A DNA stretch of 64,000 nucleotides from Rhizobium sp. TH2. GTDB lineage: Bacteria; Pseudomonadota; Alphaproteobacteria; Rhizobiales; Rhizobiaceae. The stretch is taken from positions 4,154,001 to 4,218,000 of the forward strand of contig NZ_CP062231.1 of NCBI RefSeq assembly GCF_024707525.1. The letters are read 5' to 3'. A program made the translations under genes and the position numbers. Below, in pieces: positions 43,460 through 52,372 of the stretch. The stretch's first letter is position 1, and each line of letters starts with the position of its first letter. The notes under the pieces were generated by a model that saw only the letters and a program-made list of their open reading frames with translations, did no database searches and was not told where the DNA came from.

Positions 43460-44119
43460 ATGTTCTCACATGACAAAATCTGGGACGCGATCGACCAGCT
43501 TGCCAGGCATCACGACCTGACGCCGTCAGGACTGGCGCGCAAGGCCGGACTCGATCCGACATCGTTCAACAAGTCGAAGCGTCATTCGGCGGACGGCCGG
43601 ATGCGCTGGCCTTCGACCGAGTCGATCCACAAGATCCTGGGCGCGACCGGCTCCTCGATCGAGGATTTCATGAGCTTCATGGGCGGTCGCAGGAACGCGA
43701 TTCCCGATGGCAATTTTCCGCCGCAGCTCTCCAGCATCCCCCTGCTCGGCTTTGCCCAGGCCGGCGCCGGCGGCTTCTTCGACGATGGCGGATTTCCGGC
43801 CGGACAGGGCTGGGATGTCGTGGATTTCCCGGTCTCCCCGGCGCAGAAGGCCGGCTGCTACGCGCTGGAAGTCCAGGGCGAGAGCATGATGCCGCTCTAT
43901 CGCGATGGCGACGTGCTGATCGTCGAACCGGGCGCGCAGGTCAGGCGCGGCGACCGCGTCGTGGTCAAGACCCGCGAGGCCGAGGTGATGGCAAAGGTGC
44001 TGATCCGCCAGACGCCCAAGACGATCGAACTGATGTCGCTCAATCCCGAACATCCCGGCCGGACGCTCGAGATGACGGATGTCGAATGGATCGCCCGCAT
44101 CATCTGGGCCAGCCAGTAA
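43460..44119 (+). CDS. LexA/CI-like repressor with S24 peptidase domain
   Basis: A 219-residue protein: N-terminal helix-turn-helix (about 5-75; LTPSGLARKAGLDPTSFNKSKR) and C-terminal peptidase S24 domain. Catalytic Ser142 (VQGESMMPLYRDGDVLIVEPG, quoted as VQGESMMP) and Lys179 (EVMAKVL) are 37 residues apart, as in LexA (Ser119-Lys156). A candidate Ala-Gly cleavage site lies at about 101-102 (FAQAGAGG). It should self-cleave on RecA filaments or another trigger. It is not the housekeeping LexA, and there are no phage genes around it; homologues are found in many Rhizobiales chromosomes. Confidence 0.87.
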   Translation: MFSHDKIWDAIDQLARHHDLTPSGLARKAGLDPTSFNKSKRHSADGRMRWPSTESIHKILGATGSSIEDFMSFMGGRRNAIPDGNFPPQLSSIPLLGFAQAGAGGFFDDGGFPAGQGWDVVDFPVSPAQKAGCYALEVQGESMMPLYRDGDVLIVEPGAQVRRGDRVVVKTREAEVMAKVLIRQTPKTIELMSLNPEHPGRTLEMTDVEWIARIIWASQ

Positions 44120-44134
44120 GGCCGTTCTCCATCC

Positions 44135-45055
44135 CTATTGAAGCTCCAGCACCGGCTGCTTTTCGCGCGCCGGCTTCACGGTGGCGAGCACGATACCGCC
44201 GACCGCGATGAGCGCCGCGCCGGCGGCCACGCCCCAGGTGGGAATCTCGCCAAAATACCAGCCGATCAGGGCCGCGAAGATCAGCCAGCTGTAATCGACT
44301 GGCCCGACGATCGAAATGTCCGCCATGCCATAGCCGCGGATGGTGCAATATTGCGCGAAGACACCGACGGGCCCGAGTGCCATGTAGAGCAGCGAGTCCT
44401 TGAGCGGCAACGGCTCCCACCATATCCAGGCCGGGATCGCGAGCATCAGCATGCCGAAGACATTGACGTGAACGAGCAGGACCATCGGCCGGTCGTGCAC
44501 GGCGAGATGCTTTATCAGCAGGCCCTCGACAGCAAAGAGGGCAGCGCCTCCGATGGCAAAGCTCGCCGGCAGTACATAAGCCGGGTCGAAATGCTGGAAC
44601 GCCCCGCGCGACACCATGATGCCGACGGCGCCGGCGCAGCAGAGCAGGATGCCGCTCCACTGCTTGCGTCCGATGCGCTCATGGAAGACGGCCATGCCCA
44701 GGATCAGCACGAAGACCACATAGAGCAGGCCCATGGCGGTCGCATCCACGGTCGGCATATCCGTCTGGGCCTGGACGGCCAGCACCGCGCCGCCGACACC
44801 GAGGACGGCACGCATGAAATGCGCGATCGACCGGCTGCTGCGATAGCTCCCGAGGCGAGCGCCGCTGAAGATGACGATGGCCATGAGCGCGATAAAACCG
44901 CCGATCATGCGCAGGAAGTTGATCTGCACGACGGACGCGGTATCACCCGCGAACTTGCCCGATGCGAAGATCAGGGAAAATATGCCGGTCGAGAGCAGAA
45001 CCCACACAATAGCTTCGGCGTTCGTCGCCCATTTTTTCTGCACACCACACCCCAT
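44135..45055 (-). CDS. DMT superfamily (EamA/RhaT) transporter
   Basis: A 306-residue membrane protein with about ten helices and two EamA repeats (for example VLLSTGIFSLIFASGKFAG and ISIVGPVDYSWLIFAALIGW). The second repeat ends in GWYFGEIPTWGVAAGAALIAVGGIVLA, characteristic of the family. It differs clearly from the DMT gene at 38715. Predicted to export a small metabolite; substrate unknown. It is convergent with the S24 gene, 15 bp away, and divergent from the TerB gene. Confidence 0.87.
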   Translation of the reverse strand: MGCGVQKKWATNAEAIVWVLLSTGIFSLIFASGKFAGDTASVVQINFLRMIGGFIALMAIVIFSGARLGSYRSSRSIAHFMRAVLGVGGAVLAVQAQTDMPTVDATAMGLLYVVFVLILGMAVFHERIGRKQWSGILLCCAGAVGIMVSRGAFQHFDPAYVLPASFAIGGAALFAVEGLLIKHLAVHDRPMVLLVHVNVFGMLMLAIPAWIWWEPLPLKDSLLYMALGPVGVFAQYCTIRGYGMADISIVGPVDYSWLIFAALIGWYFGEIPTWGVAAGAALIAVGGIVLATVKPAREKQPVLELQ

Positions 45056-45265
45056 CGATTCGGTGACCCGTTCTGCCTGTGCTGGCCACGCGAAATCAAA
45101 TGAGAAAATCAGGCCCTTGCATCAGAATTATTGATACGGCGCGTGGGCCGCGCACTGCGCTTGGTCGCGGCGAGAGCGATTTGCTCGGACAAGCCCGCGA
45201 ATGCCTTGATTTCGCACTCGCCGGGCTCTAACTGGAGCCAAGGAATTGTCCAGGGACAGGAAGTG

Positions 45266-45682
45266 ATGGCAAAAGAAGTCACGGTGCACGAGGCACTGAT
45301 CTACGTGATGGTGATGATTTCGGCTGCCGACGGCAAGATGCCCGAGATCGAGCTGAAGCGCATCGGCCGGCTGGCGAGCTTCCTTCCGGTTTTCGAGGGG
45401 TTCGATCCGGAGCGCATTATCCCGATCGCGCGCGACGTCCAGGCGATCGTTGCCGGCCCGGAGGGCATGGATATCGCGCTCGAGATCGTCAAGGACGCGC
45501 TGCCCCACCGCCTTTATGACACCGCCTATTCGCTGGCGGTGGAGATCGCCACTGCCGACCTGCATCTCGACGCGACCGAAATCCGCTTTCTGCAGATGCT
45601 GCGCGCGCGTTTCGAACTGGACAAGCTGACGGCTGCCGCGATCGAACGCAGCGCCATCGCCCGCTTCCGCCGCGCCGGCTGA
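45266..45682 (+). CDS. TerB-like (tellurite resistance) domain protein
   Basis: A 138-residue protein with a TerB-type all-helical domain. Start ATG 45266 (MAKEVTVHEALIYVMVMISA), behind ACAGGAAG; the longer frame is a gene-poor spacer. The AADGKMPEIELKRIGRLASF segment is the DG-x-x-x-E metal-site motif of TerB, repeated at EIATADLHLDATEIRFLQML. Despite the family name, TerB domains are widespread and need not confer tellurite resistance. It is followed after 4 bp by the TfoX-like gene. Confidence 0.84.
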   Translation: MAKEVTVHEALIYVMVMISAADGKMPEIELKRIGRLASFLPVFEGFDPERIIPIARDVQAIVAGPEGMDIALEIVKDALPHRLYDTAYSLAVEIATADLHLDATEIRFLQMLRARFELDKLTAAAIERSAIARFRRAG

Positions 45683-45686
45683 AGCC

Positions 45687-45950
45687 ATGCGCAATCTCGG
45701 CCCCAAATCGGAAGCGTGGCTGGCCGAGATCGACATCCATACGCTCGACGACCTTCGCGCGATCGGCGCTGTCGAGGCCTATGCGCGGCTGCGATTCCGC
45801 TTCGGCGATATCATCACCCGCAACATGCTGCATGCGATGGCGGCGGCGCTGGCCGATATCGACTGGCGCCAGTTGTCGGTCCAACGCAAAGCCGAACTCG
45901 AAGAGCAGGCGAACGAGCGGCTTGCGCACTTCGACGTCACGGAAAATTAG
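45687..45950 (+). CDS. TfoX/Sxy C-terminal domain protein
   Basis: An 87-residue protein consisting of a TfoX C-terminal-type helical domain. MRNLGPKSEAWLAEIDIHTLDDLRAIGAVEAY contains the conserved LGPKSxxWLxxIGI start and the helix-hairpin-helix-like turn IDIHTLDDLRAIGAV. In gammaproteobacteria TfoX controls competence; in rhizobia short TfoX_C proteins have no known role. It appears to be in an operon with the TerB protein. Confidence 0.85.
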   Translation: MRNLGPKSEAWLAEIDIHTLDDLRAIGAVEAYARLRFRFGDIITRNMLHAMAAALADIDWRQLSVQRKAELEEQANERLAHFDVTEN

Positions 45951-46123
45951 TGCGGCTTCCACATTGCCTTGGTCTGCGTGGCGGTGCTCAATGCGCTCGC
46001 AGCTATCCCGATCTTTCGACTGAAACCGGGCTCGGGCAGAGCCGTTTCGGGCACAGGATCGAGAGCGACCGCCCGCTTGACTCGACAAGATGTAAGCTCC
46101 CACTACCTTTCGCCTATTCTTTC

Positions 46124-46148
46124 GGAACTTTGGTATTTCATCGGAGTT
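46124..46148 (+). promoter_or_regulatory. EcfG-like promoter or dyad upstream of the HWE kinase
   Basis: GGAAC-N16-AGTT, close to the alphaproteobacterial general-stress sigma factor (EcfG) consensus GGAAC-N16/17-CGTT. The same bases also form GGAACT/AGTTCC (46124-46150), a 6-bp dyad, so a repressor site is the alternative reading. The ATG is 38 bp downstream. Confidence 0.45.
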
Positions 46149-46186
46149 CCCTCTTGTTGGCGCGGCTTCCCTAAGGAAATTGTAAG

Positions 46187-47992
46187 ATGTCAGTAAGTGT
46201 GCAACCCGCGGAAGAGGTGGTCCATACTCTCGCGAGCCGTCAATCGGGCATCGGGGCGCTCGCTTCTGCCGACCAATCGATTCTCGATGCCATTCCGGCT
46301 GCGGTCTATGTCTGCGCCGGCGACGGGACCATTCTGCGCTACAACCGTCATGCCGCCGAACTCTGGGGCCGCGTTCCGACACCGGGTGACATCAACGACC
46401 GCTTCAGCGGCGCCTTCAGGCACCATCACGTCGATGGCCGCCGCCTTCCCCATGACGAAACGCCAGTGGCTGCCATATTGCACAGCGGCGTGCCCATGCA
46501 CGGGCAGGAGATCGTCATAGAGCGTCCTGACGGCACACGCCGAACCGTCCTTGCCGACATCGAGGCTTTGCGGGATGCCCACGGCAATATCACGGGCGCA
46601 GTCAATTGCTTTCGTGACATAACCGCCCGCAAGCACGCGGAAGACGATCTTCTCCGCAGCCAGCAGGATCTGGAGGATTTCTTCGACAACGGCGCGGTCG
46701 GCTTGCATCTGGTTTCGAGCGACGGCACCATATTGCGTGCCAACAGAGCTGAACTCGACCTGCTCGGCTACGCCGCCGAAGACTATGTCGGGCGCAAGAT
46801 CATGGAATTTCATATCGACGAACCGGTCATCGAGGACATTCTTCGCCGGCTCTCGGCCGGCGAACGGCTTGATCGCTATCCCGCGCGGCTGCGCGCCAGC
46901 GACGGATCGATCAAGCATGTGCAGATCACATCCAACGTCCATTTCGGCGAGGGCGAATTCCTCAATACGCGGTGTTTCACTGTGGACGTGACAAAAGAGC
47001 TGGAGGCACAGGCAACATTGCTTGAGCGCAGCCACCACGCCCGCGAGATTCTCGATGCACTGCCCGCCGCGCTCTACACGACCGATTCCGAAGGCAGGAT
47101 CACCTATTTCAACGAAGCCGCTGTCGAGTTTTCAGGCCGGCGCCCGGAACTCGGCAACGATTCCTGGTGCGTCACCTGGCAGCTTTACGAACCCGACGGC
47201 ACACCGCTGCCGCATGACGAATGCCCCATGGCGGTCTCGCTGAAGGAAGGCAGACCGGTGCGCGGTGCGGAAGCGATCGCGGAGCGCCCGGACGGTACAC
47301 GCGTGCCGTTCATTCCATTCCCGACGCCTTTGCGCGATTCGTCAGGCGCGGTTACCGGCGCCGTGAACATGCTGGTCGACATCAGTGAGCGCAAACGCGC
47401 CGAGGAGGAACAGCGCACGCTCATCCACGAACTCAACCACCGCGTAAAGAACACCCTGGCCACGGTGCAGGCGATCGCCGCCCAGACACTCAGGACAACG
47501 AGCGACCCGGCGGCATTTGCCGAAAAGCTCCAGGGCCGGATACAAGCGCTCAGCAGCGCACACGATCTTCTCACCCAATCCCGTTGGGTTGGCCTGGCGA
47601 TCGATGATCTTCTCGCCGCGGAGTTGCAGCCCTATGGCGATCTGGATTCGGGTCGGTTTGAGATTTCAGGCGAGAGCGTCGTTCTGGAACCAAGAATAGC
47701 GCCTGTGCTGGGAATGGTGCTACACGAGCTTGCCACAAACGCGGCAAAATATGGGGCGCTCAGCGTCCTCCCTGGCAAAGTGCAACTCGGCTGGAGCGTT
47801 TCCGACGGTAAGACGCCGCGGCTCCGCCTTCGGTGGCGGGAAGTCGGGGGGCCTCCGGTTGCCACTCCGCGCGTGCCGGGGTTCGGTACCCGGATCATCG
47901 AGAGCAGCATAACCAGGGATCTCCGCGGCAAGGTTACCTTCGATTTCGCCCCAGGGGGCCTCGATTGCCAAATGGAATTTCCCCTGACATGA
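46187..47992 (+). CDS. PAS-sensor histidine kinase, HWE family
   Basis: A 601-residue soluble kinase with three PAS domains (about 30-140, 165-275 and 285-395) and no membrane helix. The HWE dimerisation region has LIHELNHRVKNTLATVQAIA with the phospho-His, and the ATPase domain has MVLHELATNAAKYGAL (N box), the WxE motif in RLRWREVGGP and GFGTRIIESSI (G box). Without a flavin-binding LOV cysteine motif (no NCRFL), light sensing is not indicated. Its stop overlaps the receiver gene by ATGA, the usual pairing for HWE kinases, many of which feed the general stress response. Confidence 0.9.
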   Translation: MSVSVQPAEEVVHTLASRQSGIGALASADQSILDAIPAAVYVCAGDGTILRYNRHAAELWGRVPTPGDINDRFSGAFRHHHVDGRRLPHDETPVAAILHSGVPMHGQEIVIERPDGTRRTVLADIEALRDAHGNITGAVNCFRDITARKHAEDDLLRSQQDLEDFFDNGAVGLHLVSSDGTILRANRAELDLLGYAAEDYVGRKIMEFHIDEPVIEDILRRLSAGERLDRYPARLRASDGSIKHVQITSNVHFGEGEFLNTRCFTVDVTKELEAQATLLERSHHAREILDALPAALYTTDSEGRITYFNEAAVEFSGRRPELGNDSWCVTWQLYEPDGTPLPHDECPMAVSLKEGRPVRGAEAIAERPDGTRVPFIPFPTPLRDSSGAVTGAVNMLVDISERKRAEEEQRTLIHELNHRVKNTLATVQAIAAQTLRTTSDPAAFAEKLQGRIQALSSAHDLLTQSRWVGLAIDDLLAAELQPYGDLDSGRFEISGESVVLEPRIAPVLGMVLHELATNAAKYGALSVLPGKVQLGWSVSDGKTPRLRLRWREVGGPPVATPRVPGFGTRIIESSITRDLRGKVTFDFAPGGLDCQMEFPLT

Positions 47993-48369
47993 GTGACGCA
48001 ACGACAGGTGCCCCACTGCGCGTCCTGATCGTCGAGGACGAAGGTTTTCTGGCGATGGAAGCCGAGGACATATTGCACAATTTCGGGTTCGAAGTCGGCG
48101 CGAGCGTGGCTTCAGTCAGCGAGGCATTGAGCTGGATCGAGGAGAGCGGCAATTTCGACGTTGCGCTGCTCGACGTCAACTTGCGGGGAGAAACCGTCTT
48201 CCCAGTCGCCGACGCGCTCGCCACGCGCGGCATCGGCTTCGCCTTCGCGACGGGATACGGGGACGAAGGTGTCCGCCCCGATCTGCGCGCCTATCCGATC
48301 ATCTCCAAACCCTACGCGCCGGAGGAACTCCGCAACGCGCTCCATGCCGCCGCTACGCTGCTCAGGTGA
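47989..48369 (+). CDS. Single-domain response regulator
   Basis: A 126-residue receiver-only protein. LRVLIVEDEGFLAMEAEDIL holds the acidic pair, Asp62 (VALLDVNLRGE) is the phosphorylation site, and IISKPYAPEEL carries the conserved Lys. With no output domain it acts through protein contacts or as a phosphate sink. It is translationally coupled to the HWE kinase, so they are a cognate pair. Its last 8 bases overlap the end of the convergent VOC gene. Confidence 0.9.
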   Translation: MSDATTGAPLRVLIVEDEGFLAMEAEDILHNFGFEVGASVASVSEALSWIEESGNFDVALLDVNLRGETVFPVADALATRGIGFAFATGYGDEGVRPDLRAYPIISKPYAPEELRNALHAAATLLR

Positions 48370-48778
48370 CCTTCGCCGAACGGCTGTCGTCGGCGCTATC
48401 GGGGGCCTCGCAAACAGCCGACAGCTTGTTGCCATCGGGATCGCGGACATAGGAGCCGTAGAAATTCTCATGGAACGGCCGAATACCCGGTGGCCCTTCA
48501 TCCGTGCCGCCATAGAGAAGGGCAGCGGCATGGAAGGCCCGTACGGCTGGCCGGTCCGGCGCGAGAAGCGCCGTCATCGATCCATTGCCGACGCTCGCCT
48601 CTTGCTTGTCGAAGGGATAGACGACCCAGAACCGGCAGCGGATATCGCGCTGGGATGCATAACCCGCCTCGTCGTGATTGGTGAACAGCCTCTCGTAACC
48701 CAGCGTCCTGAGCACCGGATCGTAGAATTCGATCGCCCGATCCAGGTTGTTCGTGCCGACCGTCACGTAGAGAAGCAT
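48362..48778 (-). CDS. VOC (glyoxalase/dioxygenase superfamily) protein
   Basis: A 138-residue protein with one vicinal-oxygen-chelate fold: LLYVTVGTNNLDRAIEFYDPVLRTLGYERL at the start and NFYGSYVRDPDGNKLSAVCE at the end with the metal-binding acidic residue region. GGAG lies five bases before ATG 48778; an in-frame GTG six bases earlier sits too close to it. Members range from glyoxalases to antibiotic-binding proteins; the substrate is not evident. Confidence 0.85.
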   Translation of the reverse strand: MLLYVTVGTNNLDRAIEFYDPVLRTLGYERLFTNHDEAGYASQRDIRCRFWVVYPFDKQEASVGNGSMTALLAPDRPAVRAFHAAALLYGGTDEGPPGIRPFHENFYGSYVRDPDGNKLSAVCEAPDSADDSRSAKVT

Positions 48779-48780
48779 GC

Positions 48781-49500
48781 TCACTCCTGATCGGCTGCCT
48801 CGGCATGCCGTCCTTTGAAACCCTTGGCGAGCAGGAACATCTCGACCGATTCCGCACGTGAAGCACCGGGCTTCACATGTACAACCTGCTTGAAATTCCG
48901 CTTCAGCAAGTTGAGAAGGTCGCGTTCCGTGCCGCCCTGGAAAGTCTTGGCAAGAAAATGCCCGCCTTCCGCAAGAACTTCAATAGCAAAATGCGCCGCC
49001 ACCTCACAGAGATGCATGGTGCGGATATGGTCCGTGCGCTGATGACCCGTCGTCGGCGCCGCCATGTCGGACACCACGAGATCTGGCTCGCCGCCGAGGG
49101 CCTTCATCAGCAAGCCGGGCGCCGCGTCGTCGAGGAAATCCATCTGCAGGAAGTGGACGCCGCCGATATTGTCCATCTCAAGGAAATCGATCGCCACGAC
49201 CCGGATATTGTCGTTGGTCGAATTGGTCACGCGCGCGGCGATCTGCGACCATCCGCCCGGCGCCGCACCCAGGTCGATGATGCGCTTGGCGCCCTTCAGG
49301 ATATGATGCTTTTCGTCGATCTCGAGCAGCTTGTAGGCCGCGCGCGAGCGATAACCATCGGCGATTGAACGCTGCACGTAGGGATCGTTGATGTGACGCT
49401 CCAGCCAGCGGCGGGAACTCTCCTTGAGCTTGGTCTTCTTGATGCGCTGGGTGAGCATCTTGCGGCCGGCGCCGCGGCTTGATTCCGGAGGCTTTGCCAT
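48781..49500 (-). CDS. rlmE: 23S rRNA (uridine-2'-O)-methyltransferase RlmE (FtsJ)
   Basis: A 239-residue methyltransferase that modifies U2552 in the A-loop of 23S rRNA and supports 50S maturation. The catalytic tetrad of the family is present: Lys57 ([10 protein letters not shown]), Asp145 (VVSDMAAP), Lys185 (FLAKTFQGG) and Glu220 (ESVEMFL). The SAM motif is [16 protein letters not shown]. The N-terminus is a basic extension ([20 protein letters not shown]) typical of alphaproteobacteria. It is directly downstream of ppx with a TGATG overlap, a conserved pairing in Rhizobiales. Confidence 0.95.
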   Translation of the reverse strand: MAKPPESSRGAGRKMLTQRIKKTKLKESSRRWLERHINDPYVQRSIADGYRSRAAYKLLEIDEKHHILKGAKRIIDLGAAPGGWSQIAARVTNSTNDNIRVVAIDFLEMDNIGGVHFLQMDFLDDAAPGLLMKALGGEPDLVVSDMAAPTTGHQRTDHIRTMHLCEVAAHFAIEVLAEGGHFLAKTFQGGTERDLLNLLKRNFKQVVHVKPGASRAESVEMFLLAKGFKGRHAEAADQE

Positions 49501-51068
49501 CAGTTCCCTCTTTGATAGGGCGGTCGCGCCCTGGAACGGCGCCAGACGCCGTCATCGGCCATCATCTCGGTGAGCAGGCCCTCGCGCAAGCCCCGATCTG
49601 CAACGCGCATGCGATCCGTGGGGAAGCGGCGGCGGATCGCTTCCAGGATCGCGCAGCCAGCCAGCACCAGATCCGCACGATCCGGGCCGATGCAGGGATT
49701 GGCGGCCCGCGCCTCGAAATCCAGCGACACCAGCTTGTCCTGCATCGACGTCACCTCGTCGGCACTCATCCACAATCCGTCCACCTGGCGGCGATCATAG
49801 CGCGGCAGGTTGAGATAGACGCCGGCAAGCGTGGTGACCGTGCCCGACGTCCCGATCATGTGGAAGCCCGAGTCGGCGCCGTTGAGCGCCGAGGCATGTG
49901 GCGCCTCGAAGGCATCCAGCATCCCCGATACTTCGCGCACCATGTCCTCGAAGATCTCCGGCGTCACATGCTGGCCGCCATGCCGCTCCGACAGCGTCAC
50001 GACGCCAACGGGGAGCGATGTCCAGTGCGTGATGTGATTGGCGAGACGGGGCTGGCGCTGGCCTTCTATCTGCAGCACCGCGATCTCCGACGAGCCGCCG
50101 CCGATATCGAAGAGCACGGCCGATCGCGCCTCGCGGCCGATCAGCGAAGCGCAGCCGGACACGGCAAGGCGCGCCTCGGTCTCGCGATTGATGATTTCAA
50201 GCGAAAGCCCGGTCTCGGCCGTCACGCGTTCCAGGAAGACTTCGCCATTGCCCGCCGCGCGGCAGGCTTCGGTCGCGATCAGGCGCATGCGGCGGATGTT
50301 CTTCGAGGCGAGCTTGGCCGCGCATATCCTCAGCGCCTCGACCGAACGGTCCATGGCGCCTTCGGACAGCATGCCGCTGGCGCCCAGGCCCTCGCCCAAC
50401 CGGACGATGCGGGAGAAGGCATCGACGACGCGGAACTGACCGGGGCGCGTCGGCTGCGCCACCAGAAGCCGGCAATTGTTGGTGCCGAGATCGAGCGCCG
50501 CATAGAGCCCATCCTGCTCCGGATGGAAATTGCGGTGATGCCGCTGTGCCTGCTCCGGACGCTGGTCGCGCTGAACCGGCTGCTGCGCGACAGGCGGCGC
50601 AACCTGGCGCGGCTGTTCCTTCGGCGGCGTGTTCTGCGGCAGCGGGCGGGCCTGCAAGCGGCGATGGCCGCCGTCGTGACCATGCTTGCTCTGCCTCTGG
50701 CCGCCGGGACGCGTGCCATCCTGCCCGCTATTCGAAGCCTGCTGCCGGCCAGCATCGGCCGGACGCGCAGAAGCATTGGCGCCACGCGAACGCCGCCTGC
50801 GCTTCTTCTTCGGGCCGCTGCCCGCTGGAGGATTGCTCTGTGGGTGTTCCGAACCGGCCGGCGCCTGGGGCGCCGCGACCGTTACGGGGGGCTGGGCGTT
50901 CGCGCTGCCTCTCTTGCGCTTCCGCTTGCCGCGCCTGGATCTCTGTGATCCCGGCATTTGCCCCGCATCCGACACACCCGCTTCATACGGCTTCGCGCCG
51001 GAATCGGGGTCGTGCACTTTTACTGTCCATTCGCGCCGCGCAAGACTTGGAAGTCGCAGCAGGCGCAT
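49500..51068 (-). CDS. ppx: Exopolyphosphatase / ppGppase (Ppx/GppA) with a long disordered N-terminus
   Basis: Up to 522 residues. The enzyme domain starts near 188 ([20 protein letters not shown]), with actin-like-fold motifs [14 protein letters not shown] and [15 protein letters not shown]; it would hydrolyse polyphosphate or guanosine pentaphosphate. Before it lie ~185 residues with [20 protein letters not shown], a second basic patch [14 protein letters not shown], and a Gln/Pro/His-rich tract. This extension is not part of the family and looks intrinsically disordered and nucleic-acid binding. The start is uncertain: ATG 51068 is the longest; ATG at residue 38 ([10 protein letters not shown]) or a GTG near residue 18 are possible. 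It is operonic with rlmE. Confidence 0.87.
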   Translation of the reverse strand: MRLLRLPSLARREWTVKVHDPDSGAKPYEAGVSDAGQMPGSQRSRRGKRKRKRGSANAQPPVTVAAPQAPAGSEHPQSNPPAGSGPKKKRRRRSRGANASARPADAGRQQASNSGQDGTRPGGQRQSKHGHDGGHRRLQARPLPQNTPPKEQPRQVAPPVAQQPVQRDQRPEQAQRHHRNFHPEQDGLYAALDLGTNNCRLLVAQPTRPGQFRVVDAFSRIVRLGEGLGASGMLSEGAMDRSVEALRICAAKLASKNIRRMRLIATEACRAAGNGEVFLERVTAETGLSLEIINRETEARLAVSGCASLIGREARSAVLFDIGGGSSEIAVLQIEGQRQPRLANHITHWTSLPVGVVTLSERHGGQHVTPEIFEDMVREVSGMLDAFEAPHASALNGADSGFHMIGTSGTVTTLAGVYLNLPRYDRRQVDGLWMSADEVTSMQDKLVSLDFEARAANPCIGPDRADLVLAGCAILEAIRRRFPTDRMRVADRGLREGLLTEMMADDGVWRRSRARPPYQRGN

Positions 51069-51320
51069 GCTTGTTTTGACGTTGGCGCGACCATATCAGC
51101 ATGTCACGAAATCGCCAAATTCTTTTTGGCCGGCGCAAACGCACCCGATAGCGAACGATACTCATCCCGCCTTGTGGAAATCCTTTCGAATTACCACTTG
51201 ATCGGACCGGCGAATATGTTAGAAGGCGCTCGAAACCGGCTACGGGTTTGCCTGGCCGAGGCAAACAAGCGCTATGAACGCGCACCACGATCCGGACCAG
51301 GACGCTGATCACTCAGCCAT

Positions 51321-51394
51321 TGGGGAATAGGTTAACGGTAGACCCACGGACTCTGACTCCGTTAGTCCTGGTTCGAATCCAGGTTCCCCAGCCA
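51321..51394 (+). tRNA. tRNA-Gln (anticodon CTG)
   Basis: A 74-nt cloverleaf with encoded CCA. The acceptor stem is TGGGGAA/TTCCCCA, the anticodon stem is ACGGA/TCCGT with loop CTCTGAC, giving CTG, and the T arm is CCTGG-TTCGAAT-CCAGG. Reads CAG codons. Confidence 0.97.
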
Positions 51395-51519
51395 ACTGTT
51401 TGCGTAGCAAAGTCAACGCATTGTCGGCGCCCTCACTCGGCCGGGCACCTATCTTCATGTCGCGTCACGTTGCAATCTACTTCCCTTGGCTTCAACCGCT
51501 TTCCGCGAGACAACGGCAA

Positions 51520-51715
51520 ATCCATGCTACGTGGGATTATTTCACTTCGCCGGGCCAGAGGCCCAAATGGCGCGGTGCCGAGCAGGTCATCGCGACCCTC
51601 GATCGCGGCCGACGTGGCGCCGGCACCGTCAATCACTGCATGCACGGACAGCAGTCAATTATCGAGGAAGTGCTCGACTGGCGGCCGGGTTAACTATTGA
51701 TCACGCGAAGCAGCC
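51520..51715 (+). pseudogene. Remnant of an SRPBCC-family protein gene
   Basis: One frame gives TSPGQRPKWRGAEQVIATL, then RRGAGTVNHCMHGQQSIIEE and VLDWRPG before a stop at ~51693. The order and spacing of KWRGAE, GTxNHCMHG and EEVLDWRP matches internal motifs of SRPBCC (polyketide cyclase-like) proteins. After the stop a similar sequence continues in another frame (LTIDHAKQP). There is no proper start, and N- and C-terminal parts are missing. The rest of the 385-bp gap 51395-51779 holds nothing else that I can identify. Confidence 0.5.
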
Positions 51716-51779
51716 GTCATCGCCGAAGCGAGACGGCCGCGATTTCAAGGCAACCACAGTGACGGCCTAATGGCCACAA

Positions 51780-52211
51780 TTAGAACTTCGCCTCGACCCA
51801 GCTGGCAATCTCGAGCGCGTTGACGCTGTCCTCGAAGATCCCGCTGATGTCTTTCTTGACGATTACCCGCCGGCGCTCGCCCTCCTCGGCGACGATGATC
51901 GCCTTGTGCACCATGCTCGTTGCGGGATCGGCATCGATCAACACGCCGAACAGCCGGATGGAACCGAGATACTTCGGCACCTGCTCGACAAGCGCCAGGA
52001 GATCATCGACATGCTCGACCTCGAGCGCATCGGCGAGCGACGTGAAATGCGATCCCTCGATCTCTTCGCCGACGAAGGAACCGAGCATTTCCAGCATCTC
52101 GCCCTCGCCATTGGCGACCAGGAAAATGCGTGAGCTCTTGTCCAGCCTACGGATGCGGCCGAACTCCTTCACCTTGGATTTTGCCTTGAGATCGATACTC
52201 CCAGCCTGCAT
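51780..52211 (-). CDS. Small conserved-looking protein of unknown function
   Basis: A 143-residue soluble protein. I place the start at ATG 52211 because AGGGGA lies at the right distance; ATG 52217 is two codons longer but too close to it. The N-terminus is basic (LKAKSKVKEFGRIRRLDKSS), the middle is acidic (EGEMLEMLGSFVGEEIEGSH), and the C-terminal half has alternating beta strands (IRLFGVLIDADPATSMVHKA, RRVIVKKDISGIFEDSVNAL). No signal peptide or membrane helix is present. I do not recognise a family. It diverges from a TetR gene. Confidence 0.72.
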   Translation of the reverse strand: MQAGSIDLKAKSKVKEFGRIRRLDKSSRIFLVANGEGEMLEMLGSFVGEEIEGSHFTSLADALEVEHVDDLLALVEQVPKYLGSIRLFGVLIDADPATSMVHKAIIVAEEGERRRVIVKKDISGIFEDSVNALEIASWVEAKF

Positions 52212-52318
52212 TGCCATTCCCCTTTTTGATTTTGGCATTGATGCATATAAAGCAGGGATTTGAAGTGCTCGGCAAGCTGTTCTTTGTGATCGTTCTGCCG
52301 TAATAGGCTTTGATTGAA

Positions 52319-52336
52319 GCCGGTCCCAGAACCGGC
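52319..52336. promoter_or_regulatory. Palindrome upstream of the second TetR gene
   Basis: GCCGGT-CCCAGA-ACCGGC, a perfect 6-bp dyad with a six-base centre, 36 bp before the TetR start, in the divergent promoter region. A candidate TetR operator. Confidence 0.4.
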
Positions 52337-52372
52337 CATAATAAACCAGTGACGATTGTGGGGGTCGCACGA

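Noticed and set aside
43460..44119. Possible prophage, prompted by the CI/LexA-like repressor
   Set aside because: No integrase, terminase, capsid or tail genes lie within the window, and the neighbours are housekeeping genes.
46187..47992. LOV-domain blue-light HWE kinase
   Set aside because: None of the three PAS domains has the GRNCRFLQ-type cysteine motif.
51321..51779. Genomic-island attachment site at tRNA-Gln
   Set aside because: I saw no second copy of the tRNA 3' end and no integrase; only a gene fragment is present.
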